Shown here: positions 46,540 to 59,530 of the stretch, one piece after another
How positions within the stretch are numbered: position 1 is the first letter of the stretch
Layout: each line of letters opens with the position of its first letter
Assembly: GCA_022818135.1 (NCBI GenBank)
Contig: JAFMSR010000017.1
Location: 14,617,092 to 14,681,091 of the forward strand
Direction of reading: 5' to 3'
Source of the DNA: Saxidomus purpurata
Lineage: Eukaryota; Mollusca; Bivalvia; Venerida; Veneridae
DNA: 64,000 nucleotides
Notes under the pieces: generated by a model
Seen by the model: the letters and a program-made list of their open reading frames with translations, nothing else
Database searches by the model: none
What the model was told of the DNA's origin: nothing
Translations under genes and position numbers: made by a program

Positions 46540-47510
46540 AACACGTATCATGAACCTTAAAGAAAGGACATGTCTTGTGTGATATGCCAAGAGCGCTACA
46601 TAGAAAAAAGTGGTTCAGAGAAAAAATAGGCCAGTGCTAGCCCCGTCAATAAATTATTGTTCAGTAGTTACAACAGTTTGTCCTGTGCATAATTTATTTC
46701 GTCCTTTCCATTCGTCAAATTCAGGGCTAGATCTGGCATTAGCTAATGCCAAATGAAGCTACAAAAAGTTAAATTAGCTGAAAAGAAAATGAGCTGGTTA
46801 CAAATTTAAAGACAGTTCATGTCTTATGTGCTGTGCCAGCAGCGCTAGATATAAGAAATGTTATATAAAATTGTACAGTACTAGCCCCGTCATTATGCTA
46901 TATTCATTGTCTAGTAAGTATTTCAGTATTTCAGTAGTTACAAGTTTGTTTTGAGAATATATCATTTCGTCATTTGCATTTGTCAAATTTTGGGCTAGCT
47001 CTGACACTAGCAAAAGCCAAATGTGGCTACAAAAGTTAAAATTAGCTCAAACGAAATTGAGCTGGCTACAACTTATAAAGAAAGGACATGTCTTGTGTGC
47101 AGTGCCAACAACTGTACAAGAAAAATATGGTTAAATAAACCGGGCCAGTGCTAGCCCTGTATTTATTTTTCATTGTCTAAGTATTTAAGTCGTTCAGTAG
47201 TTACAACAGTTTGTTTTGAGCATATTTAATTTAGTCCTTTGCATTTGTAAAATTCAGGGCTAGCTCTGACACTAGCAAATGCCAAATGTGGCTACAAAAA
47301 TTGAAATTGGCTCAAAAGAAATTGAGTTGGCTACAAATTTTAAAGAATGACATTTCTTGTGTGCAGTGCCAACAACTTTACAAGAAAAATATGGATAAAA
47401 CAACGGGCCAGTGCTATCCCCGTCATTGTGCTATATTCATTGTAGAAGTATTTAAGTCATTCAGTAGTTACAACATTTTGTTTTGAGCATATATTATTTT
47501 GTCTTTTGTA
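46540..47510 (+). repeat. 265-bp tandem repeat, four copies
   Basis: The landmark CATGTCTTGTGTG (or a variant) starts at 46569, 46818, 47087 and 47351, giving spacings of 249, 269 and 264. Each unit contains CCAGTGCTAGCCCCGTCA, TCAGTAGTTACAA, GGGCTAGCTCTGACACTAGC and GAGCTGGCTACAA. The units are clearly diverged, so the array is old. It ends close to the start of the 1.05-kb array. Confidence 0.85.
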
Positions 47511-47734
47511 TTTTGGAAACAGGATTCAATGTTATGGTAGATACAGTGTAGGATGAAAAACAGCCCCTAGCTTATGAAGTCCTGGTGAAAACTTTCATAG
47601 CTGGTTTGGCGAACACAAAGACCCAGTTCCAAAACACAGGTGAGACATTATATGATAGGCCTGACCAAGGACTTACCCTAGCGTCAAGGGCATTTGAAGA
47701 TATATCGTACGAGTTCAGCATGACATTTGAATTT

Positions 47735-50700
47735 TTTGTCAAAAATGATTGGCCAAAACAGCTTCATGAATAAAATAAGACTACCTTAATCTGTCCTGAC
47801 AGAGTTTTCAAATGGCAATATTGCTTTTGTTTCTGAAGCTACTATATTGTCATATGGCTATAATAAATAATCTCAGCCATTTACTTTGACTTTGCAAAAC
47901 ACTGGATACTGGACTGAGTAAACATTTGTATACTGCAAAGTCTGCTGGGTATCACCAAAATATAAGTTTAAAACCAGTTACTTACATACTACATTTGTGC
48001 CTAACCTAGGAAGCCTGTTTGGCATTGCCAACTTGAAAACAGACTTACCATAAAGGGAGGTCACAGGGAGACTGAGAAAAAAAAAACAAAAGCAATGGTT
48101 GAAATTACAGACCTACAAATATGTCTACATTTGAGAATAAGGTCAAAAGACAAAATCTTTTGTACAATGACTGACCTAAAAACCATTAAAACATCTTTGT
48201 GCACACAGTTGATATGATGCTAACCACTAGCCACCTTTCTTTAAGGCACTCAACTTGTGCTTTTCAATGATAAGTAACCAAAGGCCAATTAAGGCTCATG
48301 TACACAAAAGCTATTATTGGTTACGCAGTATGTTTTCGTAAATAATATATGGTCGAAACATTCCTTCGCATGAAATATCTTTCATGCAAGATGTTTTGAA
48401 AAAATAATACTTGCCTTTAATATCAACCTTATAAATTAAAAGATTTTGTCAAAGGTCATAGACCAGAACAATACTTAAAATGAACCTACCACTTCTATGA
48501 GAAAATTATTGTCAAAACTGGTTGACCTGAAAAGTTTTTAGGTCAGTCCTTAATATGAAACAAACTCACACAACTTAACAGAAAGCAGATAAAACTTTAT
48601 GGCCAAAATAATCATGCAAGATCAATTTTCACAAAATGTATTTGTCTTGACAGAAATTGTTGTCAAAAATGATTTGCCAAAACAGTCCTCTAAATGATCA
48701 TACAGCCTTCATGAGAAACTTTATTAAATAAGATTGCCTTAATATGTCCTGACAGAGTTTCCAAATGGCAGTATTGCTTTCGTTTCAGAAGCTAATATAT
48801 TGTCATATGACTATAATAAATAATCTCAACCACTTACTTTGACTTTGCAAAACACTGGATACTGGACTGAGTATACATTTGTATACTTCAAAGTCTGCTG
48901 GGTATAACCAAAATATAAGTTTAAAACCAGCTACTTACATACTACATTTGTGCCTAACCTAGGAAGCCTGTTTGGCATTGCCAACTTGAAAACAGACTTA
49001 CCATAAAGCACATTCAACAGGAGGTCACAGGAAAACAGAAAAAAAAAAACAAAAGCAAGCGTTGAAATTACAGACCTACAAATATGTCTACATTTGCGAA
49101 TAAGGTCAAAAGACAAAATCTTTTGTACAATGATTGACCTAAAAACCATGAAATCATCTTTGTGCACACAGTTGATATGATGCTAACCACTAGCCACCTT
49201 TCTTTAAGGCACTCAACTTGTGGCTAACCCTGAAAGCCTGCTAGTTTCAGATTAAATATCACACCTGTACGAAAATGAAATCTGTAAAAATTCAAGTTAT
49301 GTTACTTATGAAAGTGAATGCTTTTCAATGATAAGTAACCAAAGGCCAATTAAGGCTCATGTACACAAAAGCTATTACTGGTTACGCAGTATGTTTTCGT
49401 AAACAGTGTATGGCCTAAACACTCCTTCGCATGAAATATCTTCCATACAAGATGGTTTGAAAAAATAATACTTCCCTTAAATATCAACCTTATAAATTAA
49501 AAGAAGATTTTGTCAAAAGTCATAGACCAGAACAATACTTAAAATGAACCTACCACTTCTATGAGAAGTTTACTGTCAAAACTGGTTGACCTGAAAAGTT
49601 TTTAGGTCAGTCCTTAATATGAAACAAACTCACAACTTAACAGAAAGCTGACAAAAACTTTATGGCCAAAATAACCATGCAAGATCAATTTTCACAAAAT
49701 GTATTTGTCTTGACAGAAATTGTTGTCAAAAATGATTGGCCAAAACAGTCCTCTAAATGATCATACAGCTTCATGAGAAACTTTATCAAATAACATTGCC
49801 TTAATATGTCCTGACAGAGTTTCCAAATGGCAGTATTGCTTTCGTTTCTGAAGCTAACATATTGTCATATGACTATAATAAATAATCTCAACCACTTACT
49901 TTAACATTGCAAAACACTGGATACTGGACTGAGTATACATTTGTATACTGCAAAGTCTGCTGGGTATAACCAAAATATAAGTTTAAAACAAGCTACTTAC
50001 ATACAACATTTGTGCCTAACCTAGGAAGTCTGTTTGGCATTGCCAACTTGAAAACAGACTTACCATAAAGCACATTCAAAGGGAGGTCACAGGAAAACAG
50101 AAAAAAAAAAAAAAACAAAAGCAAGGGTTGAAATTACAGACCTACAAATATGCCTACATTTGAAAATAAGGTCAAAAGACAAAATCTTTCGTACAATGAC
50201 TGACCTAAAAACCATGAAATCATCTTTGTGCACACAGTTGATATGATGATAACCACTAGCCACCTTTCTTTAAGGCACTCAACTTGTGGCTAACCCTGAA
50301 AGCCTGCTAGTTTCAGATTAAATATCACACCTCGACAAAAATGAAATCTGTAAAAATTCAAGTTATGTTACTTATGAAAGTGAATGCTTTTCAATGATAA
50401 GTAACCAAAGGCCAATTAAGGCTCATGTACACAAAAGCTATTATTGGTTACGCAGTATGTTTTCGTAAATAATATATGACCTAAACACTCCTTCGCATGA
50501 AATATCTTCCATGCAAGATGGTTTGAAAAAATAATACTTGCCTTAAATATCAACCTTATAAATTAAAAGAAGATTTTGTCAAAAGTCATAGACCAGAACA
50601 ATACTTAAAATGAACCTACCACTTCTATGAGAAGTTTATTGTCAAAACTGGTTGACCTGAAAAGTTTTTAGGTCAGTCCTTAATATGAAACAAACTCACA

Positions 50701-53700
50701 ACTTAACAGAAAGCTGATAAAAATTTAATGGCCAAAATAACCATGCAAGATCAATTTTCACAAAATGTATTTGTCTTGACAGAAATTGTTGTCAAAAATG
50801 ATTGGCCAAAACAGTCCTCTAAATGATCCTACAGCTTCATGAGAAACTTTATCAAATAAGATTGCCTTAATCTGTCCTGACAGAGTTTCCAAATGGCAGT
50901 ATTGCTTTTGTTTCTGAAGCTATTATATTGTCATATGACTATAATAAATAATCTCAACCACTTACTTTGACATTGCAAAACACTGGATACTGGACTGAGT
51001 ATACATTTGTATACTGCAAAGTCTGCTGGGTATAACCAAAATATAAGTTTAAAACCAGCTACTTACATACTACATTTGTGCCTAACCTAGGAAGCCTGTT
51101 TGGCATTGCCAACTTGAAAACAGACTTACCATAAAGCACATTCAAAGGGAGGTCACAGGAAAACAGAAAAAAAAAACAAAAGCAAGGGTTGAAATTACAG
51201 ACCTACAAATATGCCTACATTTGAGAATAAGGTCAAAAGACAAAATCTTTTGTACAATGACTGACCTAAAAACCATGAAATCATCTTTGTGCACACAGCT
51301 GATATGATGCTAACCACTAGCCACCTTTCTTTAAGGCACTCAACTTGTGCCTAACCCTGAAAGCCTGCTAGTTTCAGATTAAATATCACACCTCGACAAA
51401 AAATGAAATCTGTAAAATTTCAAGTTATGTTACTTATGAAAGTGAATGCTTTTCAATGATAAGTAACCAAAGGCCAATTAAGGCTCATGTACACAAAAGC
51501 TATTACTGGTTACGCAGTATGTTTTCGTAAATAATATATGGCCTAAACACTCCTTCGCATGAACTATCTTCCATACAAGATGTTTTGAAAAAAAATTGCC
51601 TTAAATATCAACCTTATAAATTAAAAAGAAGATTTTGTCAAAAGTCATAGACCAGAACAATACTTAAAATGAACCTACCACTTCTATGAGAAGTTTATTG
51701 TCAAAACTGGTTGACCTGAACAGTTTTTAGGTCAGTCCTTAATATGAAACAAACTCACAACTTAACAGAAAGCTGACAAAAATTTAATGGCCAAAATAAC
51801 CATGCAAGATCAATTTTCACAAAATGTATTTGTCTTGACAGAAATTGTTGTCAAAAATGATTGGCCAAAACAGTCCTCTAAATGATCCTACAGCTTCATG
51901 AGAAACTTTGTCAAATAAGATTGCCTTAATCTGTCCTGACAGAGTTTCCAAATGGCAGTATTGCTTTTGTTTCTGAAGCTATTATATTGTCATATGACTA
52001 TAATAAATAATCTCAACCACTTACTTTGACTTTGCAAAAAACACTGGATACTGGACTGAGTATACATTTGTATACTGCAAAGTCTGCTGGGTATAACCAA
52101 AATATAAGTTTAAAACCAGCTACTTACATACTACATTTGTGCCTAACCTAGGAAGCCTGTTTGGCATTGCCAACTTGAAAACAGACTTACCATAAAGCAC
52201 ATTCAAAGGGAGGTCACAGGAAAACAGAAAAAAACAAAAGCAAGGGTTGAAATTACAGACCTACAAATATGCCTACATTTGCGAAAAAGGTCAAAAGACA
52301 AAATCTTTTGTACAATGACTGACCTAAAAACCATGAAAACATCTTTGTGCACACATTTGATATGATGCTAACCACTAGCCACCTTTCTTTAAGGCACTCA
52401 ACTTGTGCCTAACCCTGAAAGCCTGCTAGTTTCAGATTAAATATCACACCTGTACAAAAATGAAATCTGTAAAAATTCAAGTTATGTTACTTATGAAAGT
52501 GAATGCTTTTCAATGATAAGTAACCAAAGGCCAATTAAGGCTCATGTACACAAAAGCTATTACTGGTTACGCAGTATGATATGGCCTTAACATTCCTTCG
52601 CATGAAATATCTTCCATGCAAGATGTTTTGAAAAAATAATACTTGCCTTAGATATCAACCTTATAAATTAAAAGAAGATTTTGTCAAAAGTAATAGACCA
52701 GAACAATACTTAAAATGAACCTACCACTTCTATGAGAAGTTTGTTGTCAAAACTGGTTGACCTGAACAGTTTTTAGGTCAGTCCTTAATATGAAACAAAC
52801 TCACAACTTAATAGAAAGCTGATAAAAATTTAATGGCCAATATAACCATGCAAGATCAATTTTCACAAAATGTATTTGTCTTGACAGAAATTGTTGTCAA
52901 AAATGATTGGCCAAAACAGTCCTCTAAATGATCCTACAGCTTAATGAGAAGCTTTGTCAAATAAGATTGCCTTAATCTGTCCTGACAGAGTTTCCAAATG
53001 GCAGTATTGCTTTTATTTCTGAAGCTATTATATTGTCATATGACTATAATAAATAATCTCAACCACTTACTTTGACTTTGCAAAAAACACTGGATACTGG
53101 ACTGAGTATACATTTGTATACTTCAAAGTCTGCTGGGTATAACCAAAATATAAGTTTAAAACCAGTTACTTACATACTACATTTGTGCCTAACCTAGGAA
53201 GCCTGTTTGGCATTGCCAACTTGAAAACAGACTTACCATAAAGCACATTCAACGGGAGGTCACAGGAAAACAGAAAAAAAAACAAAAGCAAGGGTTGAAA
53301 TTACAGACCTACAAATATGTCTACATTTGAGAATAAGGTCAAAAGACAAAATCTTTTGTACAATGACTGACCTAAAAACCATGAAATCATCTTTGTGCAC
53401 ACAGTTGATATGATGCTAACCACTAGCCACCTTTCTTTAAGGCACTCAACTTGTGCCTAACCCTGAAAGCCTGCTAGTTTCAGATTAAATATCACACCTG
53501 TACAAAAATGAAATCTTTAAAAATTCAAGTTATGTTACTTATGAAAGTGAATGCTTTTCAATGATAAGTAACCAAAGGCCAATTAAGGCTCATGTACACA
53601 AAAGCTATTACTGGTTACGCAGTATGTTTTCGTAAATAATATATGACCTAAACACTCCTTCGCATGAAATATCTTCCATGCAAGATGTTTTGAAAAAATA

Positions 53701-56700
53701 ATACTTGCCTTAAATATCAACCTTATAAATTAAAAGAAGATTTTGTCAAAAGTCATAGACCAGAACAATACTTAAAATGAACCTACCACTTCTATGAGAA
53801 GTTTATTGTCAAAACTGGTTGACCTGAAAAGTTTTTAGGTCAGTCCTTAATATGAAACAAACTCACACAACTTAACAGAAAGCAGATAAAAACTTTATGG
53901 CCAAAATAACCATGCAAGATCAATTTTCACAAAATGTATTTGTCTTGACAGAAATTGTTGTCAAAAATGATTGGCCAAAACAGTCCTCTAAATGATCATA
54001 CAGCTTCATGAGAAACTTTGTCAAATAAGATTGCCTTAATCTGTCCTGACAGAGTTTCCAAATGGCAGTATTGCTTTCGTTTCAGAAGCTAATATATTGT
54101 CATATGACTATAATAAATAATCTCAACCACTTACTTTGACATTGCAAAACACTGGATACTGGACTGAGTATACATTTGTATACTGCAAAGTCGGCTGGGT
54201 ATAACCAAAATATAAGTTTAAAACCAGCTACTTACATACAACATTTGTGCCTAACCTAGGAAGCCTGTTTGGCATTGCCAACTTGAAAACAGACTTACCA
54301 TAAAGCACATTCAAAGGGAGGTCACAGGAAGACAGAAAAAAACAAAAGCAAGGGTTGAAATTACAGACCTACAAATATGCCTACATTTGCGAATAAGGTC
54401 AAAAGACAAAATCTTTTGTACAATGACTGACCTAAAAACCATGAAATCATCTTTGTGCACACAGTTGATATGATGCTAACCACTAGCCACCTTTCTTTAA
54501 GGCACTCAACTTGTGCCTAACCCTGAAAGCCTGCTAGTTTCAGATTAAATATCACACCTGTACAAAAAATGAAATCTATAAAAATTCAAGTTATGTTACT
54601 TATGAAAGTGAATGCTTTTCAATGATAAAGGCCAATTAAGGCTCATGTACACAAAAGCTATTACTGGTTACGCAGTATGTTTTCGTAAATAATATATGAC
54701 CTAAATACTCCTTCGCATGAAATATCTTCCATGCAAGATGGTTTGAAAAAATAATACTTGCCTTTAATATCAACCTTATAAATTAAAAGAAGATTTTGTC
54801 AAAACTCATAGACCAGAACAATACTTAAAATGAACCTACCACTTCTATGAGAAGTTTATTGTCAAAACTGGTTGACTTGAAAAGTTTTTAGGTCAGTCCT
54901 TAATATGAAACAAACTCACAACTTAACAGAAAGCTGACAAAAACTTTATGGCCAAAATAACCATGCAAGATCAATTTTCACAAAATGTATTTGTCTTGAC
55001 AGAAATTGTTGTCAAAAATGATTGGCCAAAACAGTCCTCTAAATGATCCTACAGCTTCATGAGAAACTTTATCAAATAAGATTGCCTTAATATGTCCTGA
55101 CAGAGTTTCCAAATGGCAGTATTGCTTTCGTTTCTGAAGCTATTATATTGTCATATGACTATAATAAATAATCTCAACCACTTACTTTGATTTTGCAAAA
55201 CACTGGATACTGGACTGAGTATACATTTGTATACTGCAAAGTCTGCTGGGTATAACCAAAATATAAGTTTAAAACCAGCTACTTACATACTACATTTGTG
55301 CCTAACCTAGGAAGCCTGTTTGGCATTGCCAACTTGAAAACAGACTTACCATAAAGAACATTCAACGGGAGGTCACAGGAAAACAGAAAAAAAAAAAAGC
55401 AAGGGTTGAAATTACAGACCTACAAATATGCCTACATTTGAGAATAAGGTCAAAAGACAAAATCTTTTGTACAATGACTGACCTAAAAACCATGAAATCA
55501 TCTTTGTGCACACAGTTGATATGATGCTAACCACTAGCCACCTTTCTTTAAGGCACTCAACTTGTGCCTAACCCTGAAAGCCTGCTAGTTTCAGATTAAA
55601 TATCACACCTCGACAAAAATGAAATCTTTAAAAATTCAAGTTATGTTACTTATGAAAGTGAATGGTTTTCAATGATAAGTAACCAAAGGCCAATTAAGGC
55701 TCATGTACACAAAAGCTATTACTGGTTACGCAGTATGTTTTCGTAAATGATATATGGCCTAAACATTCCTTCGCATGAAATATCTTCCATACAAGATGTT
55801 TTGAAAAAATAATACTTGCCTTAAATATCAACCTTATAAATTAAAAGAAGATTTTGTCAAAAGTCATAGACCAGAACAATACTTAAAATGAACCTACCAC
55901 TTCTATGAGAAGTTTATTGTCAAAACTGGTTGACCTGAACAGTTTTTAGGTCAGTCCTTAATATGAAACAAACTCACAACTTAACAGAAAGCTGATAAAA
56001 ACTTTATGGCCAAAATAATCATGCAAGATCAATTTTCACAAAATGTATTTGTCTTGACAGAAATTTTTGTCAAAAATGATTGGCCAAAACAGTCCTCTAA
56101 ATGATCCTACAGCTTCATGAGAAGCTTTGTCAAATAAGATTGCCTTAATAATTCCTGACAGAGTTTCCAAATGGCAGTATTGCTCTTATTTCTGAAGCTA
56201 TTATATTGTCATATGACTATAATAAATAATCTCAACCACTTACTTTGACTTTGCAAAAAACACTGGATACTGGACTGAGTATACCTTTGTATACTTCAAA
56301 GTCTGCTGGGTATAACCAAAATATAAGTTTAAAACCAGCTACTTACATACCGCATTTGTGCCTAACCTAGGAAGCCTGTTTGGCATTGCCACTTGAAAAC
56401 AGACTTACCATAAAGCACATTCAAAGGGAGGTCACAGGAAAACAGAAAAAAAAAACAAAAGCAAGGGTTGAAATTACAGACCTACAAATATGCCTACATT
56501 TGCGAAAAAGGTCAAAAGACAAAATCTTTTGTACAATGACTGACCTAAAAACCATGAAATCATCTTTGTGCACACAGTTGATATGATGCTAACCACTAGC
56601 CACCTTTCTTTAAGGCACTCAACTTGTGCCTAACCCTGAAAGCCTGCTAGTTTCAGATTAAATATCACACCTGTACAAAAATGAAATCTGTAAAAATTCA

Positions 56701-57150
56701 AGTTATGTTACTTATGAAAGTGAATGCTTTTCAATGATAAGTAACCAAAGGCCAATTAAGGCTCATGTACACAAAAGCTATTACTGGTTACGCAGTTTGT
56801 TTTTGTAAATAATATATGGCCTAAACACTCCTTCGCATGTACTATCTTCCATACAAGATGTTTTGAAAAAATAATACTTGCCTTAAATATCAACCTTATA
56901 AATTAAAAGAAGATTTTGTCACACGTCATAGACCAGAACAATACTTAAAATGAACCTACCACTTCAATGTGAAGTTTATTGTCAAAACTGGTTGGCCTGA
57001 AAAGTTTTTAGGTCAGTCCTTAATATGAAACAAACTCACAACTTAACAGAAAGCTGACAAAAATTTTATGGCCAAAATAGCCCTGCAAGATCAATTTTTA
57101 CAAAAAGGATTTGTCTTGACAATAAGTTTTCTCAAAAATGATTGGCCAAA
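47735..57150 (+). repeat. Nine-copy tandem array, unit about 1.05 kb
   Basis: The landmark CTAACCTAGGAAG lies at 48001, 48954, 50016, 51082, 52143, 53189, 54251, 55302 and 56362: spacings 953, 1062, 1066, 1061, 1046, 1062, 1051 and 1060. Units look about 95% alike. The first is short because about 98 bp (equivalent to 49223-49320) are missing. Each unit has a 10-bp hairpin GACCTGAAAAGTTTTTAGGT(C), a palindrome GTATACATTTGTATAC and an A-run of variable length. No frame survives in all units, so it is a satellite-like array, not a gene cluster. Confidence 0.92.
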
Positions 57151-58135
57151 ACAATCCTCTAGATATCACTTGCCCATATACCCATTAACAATCAGAATTG
57201 ATTGCAGAGTGAAGTGAAGGGCTAGGACATATAATCCCAGTCTGATACACAGATACATGGGGTATTGACTCGCCACTCAATCTGATACTGGGCCCATATT
57301 GTACGGGACATATGTTATAACACTGTCACCATAAACATGTGATCAATTGGTAAGCAGAATAAGGAATTGAATCTGTTATTGGTTAGCTAACATACATTTG
57401 TAGGATGTATTTTAAGCTACTAATATGAGCAGAAGTGGCAGGGAAAGGGAGAGGCGAGGGTCAGGCCTTAGGGGGTAAGTTCCCGACCCAAATCATCTGT
57501 GGTCTGAGGTGCTTTATAGGCTCTCACGGGCCAAAGGTCAGCGGTATATATAGTGAGAGGAGACTAGGCTATCTCAGATTATGATGTGGAAGACGGATGA
57601 GACCGTAGAACCCTTCTCTTACCCAAAAGAAGCACACAAGGTGTTCAAGAACACAAAATGGTGAAACATGCAGGGTCAAGCCTCCAGGTGTCGGTATTGC
57701 TGGGCAGGGTGTGCCATTTTTTGTTAGAGCGCCACTTGTGGGTGGTTTGGGTAAGAAACAATGTTCAATGCAGAGTCATCGCTAGTCTGGATGATGTTGT
57801 GGATGATGTTGTTCCTCAGCTGGGTCTGCCTGTGTGAACCTGACCGGCTCTATTATGTAGACCGTGGGCTTTGGACCCCTGATATCACAGGACATGTCAT
57901 CAAGGGGGGGGGGGGCATGGGTAGGACCCAGGAGGTAGATTTCAGGACAGGCAAATGAGACAGGGATGGTTCATTCCAATTGCAACAGTTTAGCTGTAAA
58001 CAGGTCCTCGGTACTAATCGCTGGACAGGTAATTGACTAGGGGAGCAACGGACGGCCCCAATATGGGCTACGTGGTGGATGCTTCTAACCTAAGAGGGTA
58101 GCGGGCAGTCATTGAATTTAATTTCTAGTCTGAGA

Positions 58136-58543
58136 ATGAGCAGACTGTCTCCGCCGAAGAAGTCGGCATTGATAACGCGTCTACCGGGCCATGGTCACTC
58201 AGCAGGTGGGCAAAGCATCGCAACGACGGGGCAGCTCCAAAAGCAGAGCCACCAAAAAAGCAAGGCAGCGATCCGCCCTGGGACCTGAGCGCAAGTGGTA
58301 ACGAATAGTCAGTCTGCCCTGGAGCCGGAGCGGCAAACAGCTGGATACAATAATGCAGACGGTAAAGTGGCTACCGGGAAAGCGGATTCGAAGGCCACTG
58401 ATCTTCGTCTAGTCAGGGCTAAAATCATGACCCCTGGGAGGAAAATCAGGGCTACGCCACCGGCAGTTCAAGCATCAACAATAGAAAACCGAAAATTGAA
58501 AACAAACCCACCGAGAATTCAAGGCAGCGTGCCATGTCCTTGA
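58136..58543 (+). pseudogene. Basic ORF split by one in-frame TGA
   Basis: ATG at 58136 (MSRLSPPKKSALITRLPG...) runs 50 codons to TGA at 58286-58288 and then continues in the same frame to a stop at 58541-58543, about 134 sense codons in all. The product is rich in Lys, Arg, Gln, Ser, Thr and Ala and low in hydrophobics, with GC-rich codons unlike the surroundings, resembling disordered N-terminal regions of retroelement ORF1 proteins. No zinc knuckle or RRM is visible. A single stop suggests recent decay, or readthrough, or a sequencing error. Confidence 0.45.
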
Positions 58544-58820
58544 ACACGGGCGATGGATAGCTCATGGCAGCAAGCCCTGTCCAAAACCTGAATGGCAGAT
58601 GGCTCCGGATAGCAAGTCTGACCTAACACCTAAGTAGCAGACAGCTCAATATGCAAGCCAGCTTCGTAACATGAGTAGCATGAGTAGCAGATGGTTTTAT
58701 GTGACCACTGAGCTGCAGCTTAGGGTAACAAGGACACTATTGGAACAAGAACCAATAGTCGACAGTGTTGGACATAAAAGCCAACATATGCTGGACTGAC
58801 AAGAATATCCGGTCCGAAAA

Positions 58821-58922
58821 ATGGCAGACCCCCTGGAAGAGTGTCCGATCTGTTCCAAGGGATTCCCGATGGAACCCATCCTAAAGTGGACCCCTGCCTT
58901 TTTAAAGTTGGGAGGAGTGTAG
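58821..58922 (+). pseudogene. Short ORF with truncated CPIC zinc-finger start
   Basis: ATG at 58821 gives 33 residues, MADPLEECPICSKGFPMEPI and so on, ending at TAG 58920-58922. ECPICSKGFP matches the first half of a UBZ- or C2H2/C2HC-type finger (C-x2-C then F-P), but the expected His and Cys partners are absent before the stop, so the finger is incomplete. A TGA lies in frame eight codons upstream. It sits in the same GC-rich segment as 58136-58543 and may be another remnant of that element. Confidence 0.35.
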
Positions 58923-59115
58923 AAGCTTGGCCTAGCGGAGCGATACAGTAGTCTACCGATGTGAGTTGGCCTGAAACCTGCCCCAGTAATTATAGTTGGG
59001 CAAGTCGGAAGTGATACTGGGACGGCCCCTCAGAGATTGTCCGCCATGGTGGATGTGAAATCCCAAGAGTAGAGCAGGAAATTAGTAACCCCAAGCGCAT
59101 GAAGCGCCGGATTAA

Positions 59116-59530
59116 CTAATCAAATTTGTATATATCCTTTAAACAACGTGATTTAAATATATGCTTTTAATATTCCACAACTTTAACTGTAATTACCTTA
59201 CGGACTCATTTCTTAATCCGCACGTGGTGTAATGGCACATGACTATTGATGTAGTAACAGCCCCGCAATCTTGAATGTCTGTGTGATAGACGTCAGACAA
59301 CGAAAACCTGACTTGGATTTTTTAAAAAAAAGGTTATTAAGAAAAGAAATAGGAATCAGAGCAGGCATTGAATGAATTAATAACCGTGATTTACAACTGA
59401 CATGATTTCAAGAACCTGAGAGGCAGTGACTCTTTAATCATCAAACGTTGCAGGCGATGATGCATTACTACTCCAATAAACTACCACATTATAATTATTT
59501 AGTGTGGCTGAAGCTTTTGTCTTAATTTGA
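59116..59530. other. AT-rich noncoding stretch
   Basis: No gene or repeat recognised between the GC-rich segment and the family D repeat. Confidence 0.4.

Larger units (their letters stand above)
57151..59115 (+). mobile_element. GC-richer decayed transposon-like segment
   Basis: The array stops in mid-unit (after CCAAAACAATCCTCTAGATA, about 57165) and about 1.95 kb of noticeably higher-GC sequence follows, ending near GCGCCGGATTAACTAATC. It carries a G12 run (57905-57916), a broken Lys/Gln/Ser-rich ORF (58136-58543), low-complexity GCAGATGGCTC-type repeats (about 58590-58700) and a short Cys-x2-Cys ORF (58821-58922). No reverse transcriptase, transposase, LTR pair or TIR was recognised, so the class is open; a 5' part of a LINE is one possibility. 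A hydrophobic frame at 57761-57958 arises from GATGATGTTGTG repeats. Confidence 0.5.

Noticed and set aside
47585..47773. 62-codon ORF before the array
   Set aside because: Its C-terminal third is array-unit sequence and there is no recognised domain; kept only as a note about the junction.
48931..49167. Minus-strand ORF in array unit 2
   Set aside because: Specific to one unit because A-run length differs in others; no conserved frame.
56380..56586. ORF in the last array unit
   Set aside because: It exists because of a one-base deletion (GCCACTTG versus GCCAACTTG in other units); the other eight units do not have it.
47735..57150. CRISPR array or rDNA/histone-type gene cluster
   Set aside because: Units are about 1 kb with no short repeat-spacer pattern, no conserved ORF and no rRNA-like sequence.
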